Below, piece after piece: positions 44,072 through 52,641 of a DNA stretch of 64,000 nucleotides. Positions within the stretch are counted from its first letter, which is position 1, and each line of letters starts with the position of its first letter. The translations under genes were made by a program, and so were the position numbers. Source of the DNA: Glycomyces harbinensis. GTDB taxonomy: Bacteria; Actinomycetota; Actinomycetes; Mycobacteriales; Micromonosporaceae. The DNA is taken from the NCBI RefSeq assembly GCF_900101745.1, contig NZ_FNAD01000007.1:186001-250000 (forward strand), written 5' to 3'. Under the pieces are notes generated by a model that saw only the letters and a program-made list of their open reading frames with translations, was not told the DNA's origin and ran no database searches.

Positions 44072-44668
44072 CTATTCGGTCTGCGGCCGTTTCGGGGCCA
44101 CCCGCACATGGGCCCGCTCGCCCTGCTTGCCGATCAAGCTGAGGAACTCGACAGGTCCGGCGCTCGTCGCCCCGAACCAGTGCGGCGTGCGCGTGTCGAA
44201 CTCCGCCGCCTCGCCGGGCTTGAGGCGGAGGTCGTGCTCCCCCAGGACCAAGCGCAGCGTGCCGTTGAGGACGTACGCCCAGTCGAAGCCCTCGTGGCTG
44301 CGCACTTCCGGCTCGCGGTCGTCGGAGCCGGTCGGCAGGATGAACTTGTACGCCTGGATGCCGCCGGGCCTGCGTGTCAGCGGCAGCACGGTCGACCCGT
44401 CTTTGCAGACAAGGGGCCGCAGGTTGACCCGCGGATCCCCGGTGGGCGGCGCGTCGACGAGCTCGTCGAGCGTGACGCCGTGCGCGCGGGCCAGCGGCAG
44501 CAGCTGCTCGAGCGTGGGTCGGCGCAGCCCGGCTTCGAGTCGCGAGAGCGTGCTCGCCGAAATGCCGGTCTCGGCGGCGAGGTCGGTGAGCGTGACCTCG
44601 CGGGCCTGCCGGAGGCGCTTCAGACGCGGCCCGACCGCGTCGAGCGTGCGTTCAAGTCCGTCGTTCAT
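44072..44668 (-). CDS. XRE-family regulator with cupin sensor domain
   Basis: The ATG at 44668 opens a 198-residue protein. An N-terminal HTH_XRE domain (VGPRLKRLRQAREVTLTDLA, GISASTLSRLEAGLRRPTLE) is joined to a C-terminal cupin barrel (SHEGFDWAYVLNGTLRLVLG, LKPGEAAEFDTRTPHWFGA) that would sense a small ligand. The layout is that of PuuR/SutR-like regulators. It is divergent from the methyltransferase and MFS exporter genes, with a perfect palindrome between, and probably controls them. Confidence 0.9.
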   Translation of the reverse strand: MNDGLERTLDAVGPRLKRLRQAREVTLTDLAAETGISASTLSRLEAGLRRPTLEQLLPLARAHGVTLDELVDAPPTGDPRVNLRPLVCKDGSTVLPLTRRPGGIQAYKFILPTGSDDREPEVRSHEGFDWAYVLNGTLRLVLGEHDLRLKPGEAAEFDTRTPHWFGATSAGPVEFLSLIGKQGERAHVRVAPKRPQTE

Positions 44669-44689
44669 TCGTCCATGATCCTCGATAAT

Positions 44690-44703
44690 TTGCCGATCGG
44701 CAA
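44690..44703. promoter_or_regulatory. Perfect palindrome, probable operator of the XRE-cupin regulator
   Basis: TTGCCGATCGGCAA is a perfect 14-base palindrome 22 bases upstream of the regulator start and 77 bases ahead of the methyltransferase ATG. Another TTGCC half site follows within ten bases. Confidence 0.65.
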
Positions 44704-44779
44704 GATTGCTTGCCAGCTCGTCAAAGCGGGTCCATCCTTGGCCATGCCACCGAACACGATGGAAAGGCAGACCACCGCG

Positions 44780-45424
44780 ATGACACACGACAATGCAGAG
44801 CACCACGAATTCGACCGGGACTACTGGGAACGGCATTGGGGCGACGCCCGCCCGATGACCGAGGACCCGAACCCCCACCTCGTAGCCGAGACCGCCGACG
44901 CGACGCCGGGCAGCGCCCTGGACGCGGGCTGCGGCACCGGGACGGAGGCGATCTGGCTCGCCGCCCGAGGATGGCAGGTGACGGCCGTCGACATCACCGC
45001 CGCACCCCTCGAACAAGCCGCGAAGCGAGCTGCCCGAGCCGGCCTTGGCGACCGCATCGACTGGGTCGCCGCCGACCTCGTCGGCTGGGAACCGAGCAGC
45101 CCGTTCGACCTGGTCACAACCCACTACGCCCACCCGGCCATGGCGCAACTCGACTTCTACGCACGCATCGCGGCCTGGGTCGCGCCCGGAGGGACGCTGC
45201 TCATCGTCGGCCACGCCGCCGCGGACGGCCACCACCACGATCGGGGCAGCGCCCACGGACACCACCCTGCCGAGGCCACGGCAACCGCGCCCGGCATCAC
45301 CGCCCGACTCGACACCGAGGCCTGGACGGTCGTCACCGCCGAGGAACGGCAAAGCACCGTCATCGACCCACACGGCCGGAGCCACCCGCTGCGCGACGTC
45401 GTCGTCCGCGCCGTCCGCAAGTGA
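44780..45424 (+). CDS. Class I SAM-dependent methyltransferase
   Basis: A 214-residue methyltransferase. Start at ATG 44780 (MTHDNAEHHEFDRDYWERHW); alternative in-frame ATGs at 44744 and 44759 lack better ribosome sites. Motif I is ALDAGCGTGTEAIWLA, followed by the VTAVDIT acidic loop and PFDLVTTHYAH. The His-rich GHAAADGHHHDRG stretch is unusual. Family resemblance is to TehB-like and small-molecule thiol or halide methyltransferases. It precedes an MFS exporter and is divergent from the XRE-cupin regulator, suggesting a resistance function. Confidence 0.85.
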   Translation: MTHDNAEHHEFDRDYWERHWGDARPMTEDPNPHLVAETADATPGSALDAGCGTGTEAIWLAARGWQVTAVDITAAPLEQAAKRAARAGLGDRIDWVAADLVGWEPSSPFDLVTTHYAHPAMAQLDFYARIAAWVAPGGTLLIVGHAAADGHHHDRGSAHGHHPAEATATAPGITARLDTEAWTVVTAEERQSTVIDPHGRSHPLRDVVVRAVRK

Positions 45425-45516
45425 CCCGCCGGCCCCCGAGCCCTCGAATTCCGGTGCCCGCTTCAGTCCCATGCCCGAACCGCACCACCCGACCACAGCA
45501 TGAAAGGAATCCGCCC

Positions 45517-47040
45517 GTGGTCCTCTCCACCGCAGTCTCACCAGCCGAATCCACCATCGACGACCCGCGCCGCCGCCGCGCGGTCCTCATCACCGTATGC
45601 ATCGCGCTCATGGCCGTGATCGCCTCGGTCACCGGGTTGAACGTCGCCCAGCCGGACCTCGCCGTCCAGTTCGGCGCCTCCCAGTCCACCGTCCTGTGGA
45701 TCATCAACACCTACACGATCGCGCTGGCGGCCCTGCTCCTGCCGCTCGGCGCGCTCGGCGACCGTCTCGGGCGCCGCCCGGTCCTACTCGCGGGCCTGCT
45801 CGTCTTCGGCGCGGCCAATGTGGCCGGCGGGCTCGCGACCTCCTCGGAGGCGATGATCGCCGCCCGGCTCGCCAGTGGCGTCGGCGCGGCGATGATCATG
45901 CCGGTGACCCTCGCCGTCATCACTTCGACGTTCCCGCAGCAGGAACGCTCCCGCGCGATCGGTGTCTGGACTGCCGTCGCCGGGGGCGGCGGCATCCTGG
46001 GCATGTACCTTTCGGCGCTGCTCGTCGACGTGGCGGATTGGCGGTGGCTGTTCGCGCTCCCGGTCGCGCTCGTCGCGGTCGCTTTCGTCTTGTCATTGCG
46101 GTTCGTGCCGAATTCGCGGGAACGCTCGCCGCACCGGTTCGACGTGGTCGGTTCGCTCGCGTCAGTGGTCGCCGTGGTCGGGCTCATCCTCATGCTGCAT
46201 GAGGGGCCGGTGAGTGGTTGGACCGCGACGCCGACGCTGCTGAGCCTTGCGGTGGGTGTCGCGGGCGCGATCGCGTTCGTCGTCTGGGAGCGTCGGCACC
46301 GCGCGCCTCTGCTGGATGTGCGGCAGTTCCGCGTTCGCGGCCTCGCGAGCGGTTCGGTCACGCTCTTGGCGGTGTTCGGGGTGCAAGCGGGGATCTTCGT
46401 GGTCATGTTCCCCTTCTTCCAGTCGGTTCTCGGCTGGTCCGGGCTTCGTTCCACCTTGGCGCTCTTGCCGATGATGGTGCTGATGATGGCGGCCTCCGCA
46501 CTCGCGCCGCGCGTGGCCGCCCGTGCCGGCGCGCGTTCGACGATGGCCGCCGGGGTCGCGTTCTGCGCCGGGGGCCTGGCGACGATGGCGGTGTTCGTGT
46601 CGGTCGACGGCGGCTACTTGTCGGTGTTGCCGGGCATGCTGGTGATGGGACTGGGCATGGGACTCTCGATGACACCGTCCACCGAAGCCATCACGCTCGC
46701 CTTGCCCGCGGAACGGCAAGGCGTCGCCTCCGCTTTGAACGACGTGACACGGGAGTTCGGCACCGCGCTCGGCATCGCACTCCTCGGCGCGGTCCTGTCC
46801 GCCGGGTACCGAAACGCGATCGACGACCGCATCGGGGACCTCGAAGGGCCCGCCGGCGACGCTGCCCGCGCGGGTATCGCCACCGCCCTCACCACCGAAG
46901 GCCCCCAGGCCGAAGCACTGGTCCGGGCCGCCCAGGAGGCCTTCGTGGCCGGATGGCGGCACGCCATGTGGGCAGGCGTCGCCGTCATGGCCGTCCTGTT
47001 GCTCTACGTGCTCGCCAGGGGCCCGAAACCACGGGCCTGA
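45517..47040 (+). CDS. MFS transporter, DHA2 family (drug:proton antiporter)
   Basis: GTG 45517 follows GAAAGGA and gives 507 residues with about 14 predicted membrane helices. Motif A-like GALGDRLGRRPVLL lies in the loop after helix 2 and motif C-like GGGGILGMYLSALLVD further on, typical of EmrB/QacA exporters. It follows the methyltransferase by 92 bases and probably shares its promoter under the XRE-cupin regulator. Substrate unknown; export of a toxic small molecule is likely. Confidence 0.92.
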   Translation: MVLSTAVSPAESTIDDPRRRRAVLITVCIALMAVIASVTGLNVAQPDLAVQFGASQSTVLWIINTYTIALAALLLPLGALGDRLGRRPVLLAGLLVFGAANVAGGLATSSEAMIAARLASGVGAAMIMPVTLAVITSTFPQQERSRAIGVWTAVAGGGGILGMYLSALLVDVADWRWLFALPVALVAVAFVLSLRFVPNSRERSPHRFDVVGSLASVVAVVGLILMLHEGPVSGWTATPTLLSLAVGVAGAIAFVVWERRHRAPLLDVRQFRVRGLASGSVTLLAVFGVQAGIFVVMFPFFQSVLGWSGLRSTLALLPMMVLMMAASALAPRVAARAGARSTMAAGVAFCAGGLATMAVFVSVDGGYLSVLPGMLVMGLGMGLSMTPSTEAITLALPAERQGVASALNDVTREFGTALGIALLGAVLSAGYRNAIDDRIGDLEGPAGDAARAGIATALTTEGPQAEALVRAAQEAFVAGWRHAMWAGVAVMAVLLLYVLARGPKPRA

Positions 47041-47422
47041 CCCAGAGCATCGCCAGCACCCCCGTCTCGATGCCGGTGAATCGATCACGCACACGACGTC
47101 GAACCTCGGGTCAGCGGGCATTCGCCGATCGACATGCGCCTTTCATTTCGGCCAGGCTTGGGTCCCGCGCCGAATGCGGGCCGAAGTCCGACCAGTCACC
47201 GTCGTCGCCCACGCCATACGCGGCCTCCCGGCTGCGACATGGAAGCTTGCCCGAGATGTAGCGGACAAGCACTCAGCTGCGACTGCAACTACCTAAGCGT
47301 TGTCCCGCAAGCGGTGCGGTCGCTTGGGGGACCCCTCCCGCGTCGAGAATGATAGACCTGTTCTTGGCGTGAGCCTGCGGTCTTCAAGGCGCCCACGCAG
47401 GCATCGAGGAGGAGATCATCTG
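47041..47422. other. Gap with a possible zinc-ribbon fragment
   Basis: No complete gene is seen. A short frame at 47239-47352 encodes ACPRCSGQALSCDCN, which looks like the end of a zinc-ribbon protein, followed by unrelated residues. It has no clear ribosome site and is probably a remnant. Confidence 0.3.
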
Positions 47423-47821
47423 ATGGTCGAGTCGAAGTCGTGGGAACTTGAGGAACTGACGAGCCTGACCTGGCGGCTCTGCAGAGCGATCATGTACCTG
47501 GTCGGTGGAGTGATCGCCATGCTGGTGGTCAATGATGGCTTCCCCACCCCTGCGCCAGCCGTTGTGGGTATCTGCGGTGCGGCTGTGATCTGTCTGTATT
47601 GGCTGCTCCTCATCTACCTGGTGTTCATGATCTTCAAGTGGGCGCCAGTCGGCTTCATGCTGGCGTTTACCGGCGTCTTCCACGTAGGGGTACTGGCCTG
47701 GTGCTGGTTCTCGGCAGGCCCAGGGATCGCAGTTCCCTTGTTCTTCGGTTGTATGGGACTGACTGGTGTGACAAGCTCGGTCGCACAGATCAGACCCGTG
47801 CTTCGGTCTGCTCGTGCTTGA
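47423..47821 (+). CDS. Small integral membrane protein
   Basis: ATG 47423 lies nine bases after GAGGAGGAG. The 132-residue product has four hydrophobic segments (around AIMYLVGGVIAMLVV, AVVGICGAAVICLYWLLLIY, GFMLAFTGVFHVGVLAW and AVPLFFGCMGLTGV). I recognise no family. It has no clear partner genes. Confidence 0.65.
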   Translation: MVESKSWELEELTSLTWRLCRAIMYLVGGVIAMLVVNDGFPTPAPAVVGICGAAVICLYWLLLIYLVFMIFKWAPVGFMLAFTGVFHVGVLAWCWFSAGPGIAVPLFFGCMGLTGVTSSVAQIRPVLRSARA

Positions 47822-47870
47822 TGGCTAGTTCAGATGCCCTGTGGCACATGGGAACATGCCTGGGTGATGG

Positions 47871-48137
47871 GTGTGCGTTGTAGGCCCCGACGACGCTGGT
47901 CCGCTGATCGTGGCCTACCTCGCCCAAGGCGCTCTCACGCACGCTGAAGCCGACTGCGGCCTGCCCACCTTCCTGTGCTTCCTTTGGGCCGGCCAAGCCG
48001 ACTACCTGGCCCGCCACATCGCAGATCACGACCTCGCCGGCACCGCCGACCACGCGGCAAAACAGATAGGTCTCGAAGACGCCCGCCGTCAGCTCACCCG
48101 CGAACAACCCGGCAGCGACGGTGTGACAGCCCGGTGA
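47871..48137 (+). CDS. Small hypothetical protein
   Basis: GTG 47871 opens 88 residues with coding-like composition (GPLIVAYLAQGALTHAEADC, WAGQADYLARHIADHDLAG). The ribosome site is weak. No family is recognised. The product is helical and probably cytoplasmic. It lies 61 bases before the luciferase-like gene; it could also be a fragment of a larger lost gene. Confidence 0.45.
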   Translation: MCVVGPDDAGPLIVAYLAQGALTHAEADCGLPTFLCFLWAGQADYLARHIADHDLAGTADHAAKQIGLEDARRQLTREQPGSDGVTAR

Positions 48138-48198
48138 GACCGGGCACGATCAGAGTCGAGAGAGAAACATTCGCGGCCCCGCGGGTGTTGCGCGGCAT

Positions 48199-49209
48199 AT
48201 GAGGACTCCGCAACCTATTCGGCTCTCACTGCTCGATCGCGCCGTCATTGCCGAGGGTGAGACGGCCGCTGAGACCCTGCGGGAGGTTGTGAGCAGAGCT
48301 AAGCAAGCCGAGGAACTGGGCTTCCACCGATATTGGGTGGCCGAGCACCACAGTGTTCCTGGCATTGCCGGTTCGGCTCCCACCGTGCTCGCAGCCGCAG
48401 TCGCGGCAGCGACTGGCCGCATTCGGGTCGGCACCGGCGGCGTGATGCTGCCCAACCACCGGCCGCTGGTAGTCGCCGAGCAGTTCGGGGTCCTGGAGTC
48501 CCTGTTCGAGGGTCGCATTGACATGGGCTTGGGCCGCACCCTCGGGTTTGTCCCGGCCGTCCGCGCGGCACTGGGCCACGACTTGGACGAAGGCGACGAC
48601 TTCGACGACCTCCTGACCGAACTCCTCGGTTATTTCACCGGCGAACAGCGATTCCACCCGGGCGTGCACGCGCGGCCCGGCGAAGGGCTGCGCCCGGAAC
48701 CCTTTGTCTTGGCGGTGGGATCAGGCGGCGAGTACGCCGCCAAGCACGGCGTAGGCCTGGTCATCGCCTCTTCGAAAGAGCCTGTGGCCACACGCGCCAA
48801 GATCGACGACTACCGGCTCGATTTCCGGCCCTCCGCGTGGCGATCTGAGCCGTATGTCGTCGTGGCGCAGACGGTCGCCGTCGCCGCGACCCGCGAAGCG
48901 GCCGAGGACCTGCTGCTTCCCGAGTACTGGTCCACTGCGCTGTCCCGCACCAAAGGCGAGTTCCCGCCGCTGCGGCCCTCGGCCGAGATCCGGGCGGCCG
49001 CGAAGACCCGCCGCGAGTCCATGTATCTCGAACAGGCGCTCGCGGGCGCGGTCTACGGCACCGCCGACGAGGTCGCCCCTCGCCTGGCGGGCCTGGTCGA
49101 AGCGACCGGTGCGGACGAGCTCCTCGTCGGCACCACCACCTACGACCGCAAGGCCCTGTTCGACTCCCACCGCCGCCTCGCCGAACTCACCGGCCTCGCA
49201 AGCCACTAA
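48199..49209 (+). CDS. LLM-class flavin-dependent oxidoreductase
   Basis: A 336-residue bacterial-luciferase-like monooxygenase using reduced FMN or F420. Recognisable parts are RYWVAEHHSVPGIAGSAPTV, GTGGVMLPNHRPLVVAEQFG, LGRTLGF and the C-terminal GTADEVAPRLAGLVEATGADELLVGT. It is full length for the family. No ribosome site stronger than TTGCGCGGC is visible. Its stop adjoins the IS5 remnant, whose insertion therefore spared the gene. Substrate unknown. Confidence 0.9.
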   Translation: MRTPQPIRLSLLDRAVIAEGETAAETLREVVSRAKQAEELGFHRYWVAEHHSVPGIAGSAPTVLAAAVAAATGRIRVGTGGVMLPNHRPLVVAEQFGVLESLFEGRIDMGLGRTLGFVPAVRAALGHDLDEGDDFDDLLTELLGYFTGEQRFHPGVHARPGEGLRPEPFVLAVGSGGEYAAKHGVGLVIASSKEPVATRAKIDDYRLDFRPSAWRSEPYVVVAQTVAVAATREAAEDLLLPEYWSTALSRTKGEFPPLRPSAEIRAAAKTRRESMYLEQALAGAVYGTADEVAPRLAGLVEATGADELLVGTTTYDRKALFDSHRRLAELTGLASH

Positions 49210-49430
49210 GTCGTGTTTGCGAACTTAGTTCCCAGTCCAGGATGAGCGCGACCTGGATGGTGCCTTGTAGGGGACGGCGAGTTTGTCGAAGTGGTCGAGG
49301 TGGGGCGGTAGCGCTTGAGACGGCCGGCGGCTCGCTCGACGGTGCTGCGATGCTTATAGATCTCGCGGTCGAATGCTGGCGCCTGCTGTTCGATCAGGAG
49401 CTTCTTCCTTGCCACGCAACGGAACTCACC
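49206..49430 (-). pseudogene. IS5-family transposase C-terminal remnant
   Basis: The minus strand encodes PAFDREIYKHRSTVERAAGR, the conserved E-containing end of IS5/IS1182-type transposases. The expected continuation (HFDKLAVPYK, then TIQVALIL) occurs in two other frames, so at least two frameshifts have accumulated. The N-terminal portion is absent. One edge lies exactly at the stop codon of the oxidoreductase gene, with GTCGTGTTTGCGAA as a possible terminal repeat. Confidence 0.7.
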
Positions 49431-49554
49431 TAAGTCGAGAAGGGTCAATGAATGCCATGGGAGCGGCGTCCGCATCGCCGAGGTCGCGCGTTACCGGGCC
49501 ACTCCCGCAGCCACCCGGTCATGCAGTGCGCCTGAGCGCTGCGGGCTCCGGATC

Positions 49555-50043
49555 TCAGTGGTAGGTGACGTAGCCGTTGCCGTCGGCGTCATCGCGCGAT
49601 GGTTTGTAGGAGTGGGAGTCCGCGCCCGCGCCCGACGGCTTGTAGAGATAGATGGAGTCGCCGGTGTTGTTCCAGATGAAGTTGCAGTTGTCCCGGTAGA
49701 CGACGTTGTTCGCGTCCGAATCGTTGCCGTTGCCGCCGCGGAGCCGGACGTAGTCGCCGGGCTGGAGGTAGTGGTCGGCGGTGAACTTGAAGCTGTTGCC
49801 GACAGCGTCCTTCACCAGGTAGCCCCGGAGGTTGACCGTCGCAGTCTTGGAGTAGTTCTTGATGGTCAGGTACTCCTGGGAGGTGTTCCCTCCCTTGCAG
49901 CGGTTGTCGTCGGTGCCGGGCGCGTTGTACTGGATTCCGCGGATCTTGAGGGCCGACTGGTACTCCGTAGCGGAGGCTGGGGTTGCGGTGGCAGCGAGGG
50001 TGGCGATGGCAAGGCAGATGGCTATAAGCGTTTTCTTAAGCAC
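49555..50043 (-). CDS. Secreted lamin-tail-like domain protein
   Basis: GTG 50043 preceded by GAGGAC begins a signal peptide (LKKTLIAICLAIATLAATATPASA), giving 162 residues in total; the ATG at 50190 is not plausible. The mature part reads as a lamin-tail (LTD) beta-sandwich: KIRGIQYNAPGTDDN, SQEYLTIKNYSKTATVNLRGYLV, FKFTADHYLQPGDYVRLRGG, VYRDNCNFIWNNTGDSIYLY. Streptomyces and relatives encode many such stand-alone secreted LTD proteins with unknown role. The two cysteines could form one disulfide. Confidence 0.85.
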   Translation of the reverse strand: MLKKTLIAICLAIATLAATATPASATEYQSALKIRGIQYNAPGTDDNRCKGGNTSQEYLTIKNYSKTATVNLRGYLVKDAVGNSFKFTADHYLQPGDYVRLRGGNGNDSDANNVVYRDNCNFIWNNTGDSIYLYKPSGAGADSHSYKPSRDDADGNGYVTYH

Positions 50044-50248
50044 CAGAATGTCCTCATTGTTCTGAAGTCGAGGGGAGGCTCGAATCGCACGTCGTGTGCA
50101 TGTTCGAGCGGCTGAGAATAAACGATAGCACTCCTCGGAATTGCAGTGGGGGAGCTTGCCGGCACCTGTCGCCGCCTGTACCGCCTCCATTCCCGCAGGT
50201 TGCCTATCGGCTGGATTCGAATGGGCGACGGACGCGGCGCCCTCTCCA

Positions 50249-50377
50249 TCAGCCGAGGGCCGCGATGGCCTGGAGGATCAGGGCCCGCACCTCGTCACCG
50301 TAGACGGCGGTCTGCCGCAGTTCCTCGAATACCTTTGCTGTTGCGACCAGACCCAGGAGGTGTTGGCGATCGTCCTC
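50249..50377 (-). pseudogene. C-terminal remnant of an unknown helical protein
   Basis: Between stop codons at 50378 and 50249 the minus strand encodes 42 coherent helical residues (RQHLLGLVATAKVFEELRQT, GDEVRALILQAIAALG) but has no start. This looks like the end of a lost gene. The rest of the gap 50044-50613 shows no gene. Confidence 0.35.
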
Positions 50378-50613
50378 TCAGTGTAAAACACCCGGACTTC
50401 CCGTCGGGATCACAATAAATGCGCACCAATAGAGGCAAACCTTGCCGAAATAGACCCCACTCCGGCGGAACCCATGAGCTATTCACTGAGTGAACGGCAA
50501 TTTCTCGCAGCGGCGTATACTCCGTTAGAGCATTCGCTTCAACAATCCACTCAATGAACCATCTAGACGCACCTGAACCTCTTGCCCCTCGGGTCCAGGA
50601 AAGGGTGAGTGCT

Positions 50614-51048
50614 GTGCGGCAGTCACCAAATATGCGGAGGACGAACCTGCGGGTTCGTGCTTTTCTTACCATTCTGGTATCTGTTCTCGCCGGAGTATTG
50701 GGAGTGTCTTCACCGGCTTCGGCTGATACGAGTCTTTGTAACGGATATGTCGGCTGCGTCTATAGCGGTTACGGAGACCACGACTACGGAGCCAACAACG
50801 CCAGCAGCTACTGGACCATGTACCCCGGTCACCACTGCACCAACTATGCCGCATATATGGCGATACAGAACGGTGCCTCGGCCCCCTCGACCAATTTGGG
50901 CTCGGCACAGCCGTGGGCCGTCAACGCCGTCCCGGAGGCGTTAAGGTTTTGGGACCTGAACCGGCCCGTCGCGGCCCCGAACGTCCGCCCCGAGTTTCGG
51001 CGGGGGACCCGCAAGGGTGAAACCGTTCGGGCCGAAGGAGACTCGTGA
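50614..51048 (+). pseudogene. Truncated secreted CHAP-type amidase
   Basis: GTG 50614 after AGGAAAGGG begins a signal peptide (FLTILVSVLAGVLGVSSPASA) and a CHAP-like domain start with the nucleophile region (SSYWTMYPGHHCTNYAAYMA, with the catalytic Cys in HHC). After about residue 108 (SAQPWAVNAV) the frame turns into unrelated Arg- and Pro-rich sequence and runs into the TetR start at 51045. The catalytic His and remaining strands of the NlpC/P60-like fold are missing. The domain region is noticeably AT-richer than its neighbours. Confidence 0.6.
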
Positions 51049-51716
51049 CCGCACTGCAATCTGGGGCTGATGCCGACGGCGGCCCTGCCGAGGTCCGGCC
51101 TCCCCGTGACGGCCACCGGACGCGCTCGGAAATCCTCGAGGTCGCTACGCGGGAGTTCTCCGCCCACGGGCTCGCCGGTGCGCGAGTCGACGAGATCGCC
51201 GCGAAGACCCGCACCACGAAGCGGATGATCTACTACTACTTCGGCAGCAAGGAGCGCCTGTACCTGGAGGTACTGGAGCAGGCGTACGCGAACATCAGGT
51301 TTCTGGAGCGGCAGGTGGACGTCGAGCACCTCGATCCGGTCGCGGCGATCAGGCGGCTGGCCGGTCTGACGTTCGACCACCACGAGTCGCATTCGGACTT
51401 CATCCGCCTGGTCGCGATCGAGAACATCCACGAAGCCCGGCACCTGGCCAAGTCCGAATCGCTTCCCGGCCTCGCCGAGCCCGCGGTGGCCGTTGTCGGA
51501 CGCATCCTCGACCGCGGCCAGGCCGCGGGGATCTTCCGAGACGACGTGGACGCCCTCGACGTCCACATGATGATCAGCTCTTACTGTGTCTTCCGCATCG
51601 CCAACCGGCACACCTTCAACACCGTCTTCGGTCGCGACCTGCTCTCCCCGGACCGCCGCGCGCACCACCGCGCCATGCTCGGCGACATGGTCGTCGAATA
51701 CCTGACCGCGCGCTAG
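51045..51716 (+). CDS. TetR/AcrR family regulator of the TRAP module
   Basis: GTG 51045 follows GAAGGAG and opens 223 residues. The helix-turn-helix is canonical (EFSAHGLAGARVDEIAAKTR, TTKRMIYYYFGSKERLYLEV). The C-terminal ligand domain (SHSDFIRLVAIENIHEARHL) resembles the TetR_C group of regulators found beside aromatic or organic acid catabolic genes. It is upstream of the TRAP transporter on the same strand and separated by a 382-base gap, in which its operator should lie. Confidence 0.88.
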   Translation: MTALQSGADADGGPAEVRPPRDGHRTRSEILEVATREFSAHGLAGARVDEIAAKTRTTKRMIYYYFGSKERLYLEVLEQAYANIRFLERQVDVEHLDPVAAIRRLAGLTFDHHESHSDFIRLVAIENIHEARHLAKSESLPGLAEPAVAVVGRILDRGQAAGIFRDDVDALDVHMMISSYCVFRIANRHTFNTVFGRDLLSPDRRAHHRAMLGDMVVEYLTAR

Positions 51717-51974
51717 CGCCCTTCCTCCGCCGCAACGCCTTCCGGCCCGATCGATGATGGGGTTCGGAGGGCGGAGCCGTGCCCGGGGACATCGAGGACC
51801 GTCATTGAGATTTCTCACGGACCGGCCGCTTCACCACTTGACACGGGCCTTCGGGCTGGCGCATGATCAACAATTAACCATGCAGTACATAACTATCCGG
51901 TACGTATAACGTCTGACGGCCAGGCTCGATCACCCCCACTCCCCACGCAACGGCGCACCGACAGAGGAGAAGAC
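51717..51974 (+). promoter_or_regulatory. Regulatory gap before the TRAP operon
   Basis: No gene is seen. TTGACA occurs at 51838-51843, and the stretch 51871-51910 is AT-rich with two GTAC-centred direct units (AGTACATAAC and GGTACGTATAAC). These are candidate promoter and TetR-binding elements; no perfect palindrome was found. Confidence 0.35.
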
Positions 51975-52097
51975 GTGGCCCTCTCACCCCCCAGACGCAC
52001 CACGGCGGCAGGTCCGCCCACATCGGCCGAACACCCCGGTCCGACGCCGGCCCAACGCGAGGCGGGCACCGACGTGTCACCGGTGCGAAGGACCTGA
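51975..52097 (+). CDS. Putative 40-residue leader reading frame
   Basis: GTG 51975 is preceded by GAGGAGA and opens 40 codons that end one base before the dctQ ATG. The product is Pro-, Arg- and Thr-rich without recognisable fold. Position and ribosome site suggest translational coupling of a leader peptide to the transporter genes; the frame could also be chance. Confidence 0.3.
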   Translation: MALSPPRRTTAAGPPTSAEHPGPTPAQREAGTDVSPVRRT

Positions 52098-52098
52098 C

Positions 52099-52641
52099 AT
52101 GGACGAAGCCACCCGGCTCGCGCCCCGGCGCGAACCCCGCATCCTCCGCTGGATATCCGCCCTCGAACTCGCCATCGGATGCCTGGCCCTCGCCGTCATC
52201 TTCGTACTCGTGCTGGTACAGGCGGCCCAGCGCTACCTCCCGGTCGGCGGCTGGCCCTGGACCGGCGAACTCGCCAGATACAGCCTCGCCTGGCTCACCT
52301 TCATCATGCTCGGCTACCTCGCCGGCCAGGGGCAGCACATCGCGGTCGAAGCCATCGACACGCTCAGATGGAAAGGCGTCGTCCGCGCGGTGCGGATCTT
52401 CGCGCACGTCGTAGTCGCCGCGATCGCCCTCGGCTTCGCCGCCGCCTGTTTCGATCTGGTCGCCAACGACACCGGGCAGGTCTCGCCCGCGCTGGAGATG
52501 CCGATGGTCTGGCTCTACGTCATCCCACTGGTCGGATTCGCCTTCACCGCAATGAAATCGATCGCGCTGATCTTCCTGCCCGAACCCGCCGAACGCGACG
52601 AGACACCGACCGAACCGAACGACCCCGAGGTGCCCCGATGA
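52099..52641 (+). CDS. dctQ: TRAP transporter small permease, DctQ-like
   Basis: A 180-residue protein with four membrane helices. The conserved WTGELARYSLAWLTFIMLGY after helix 1 is typical of DctQ subunits. It associates with the large permease to couple solute uptake to the sodium gradient. AAGGA precedes the ATG, and the stop overlaps the dctM start by four bases. Confidence 0.9.
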   Translation: MDEATRLAPRREPRILRWISALELAIGCLALAVIFVLVLVQAAQRYLPVGGWPWTGELARYSLAWLTFIMLGYLAGQGQHIAVEAIDTLRWKGVVRAVRIFAHVVVAAIALGFAAACFDLVANDTGQVSPALEMPMVWLYVIPLVGFAFTAMKSIALIFLPEPAERDETPTEPNDPEVPR

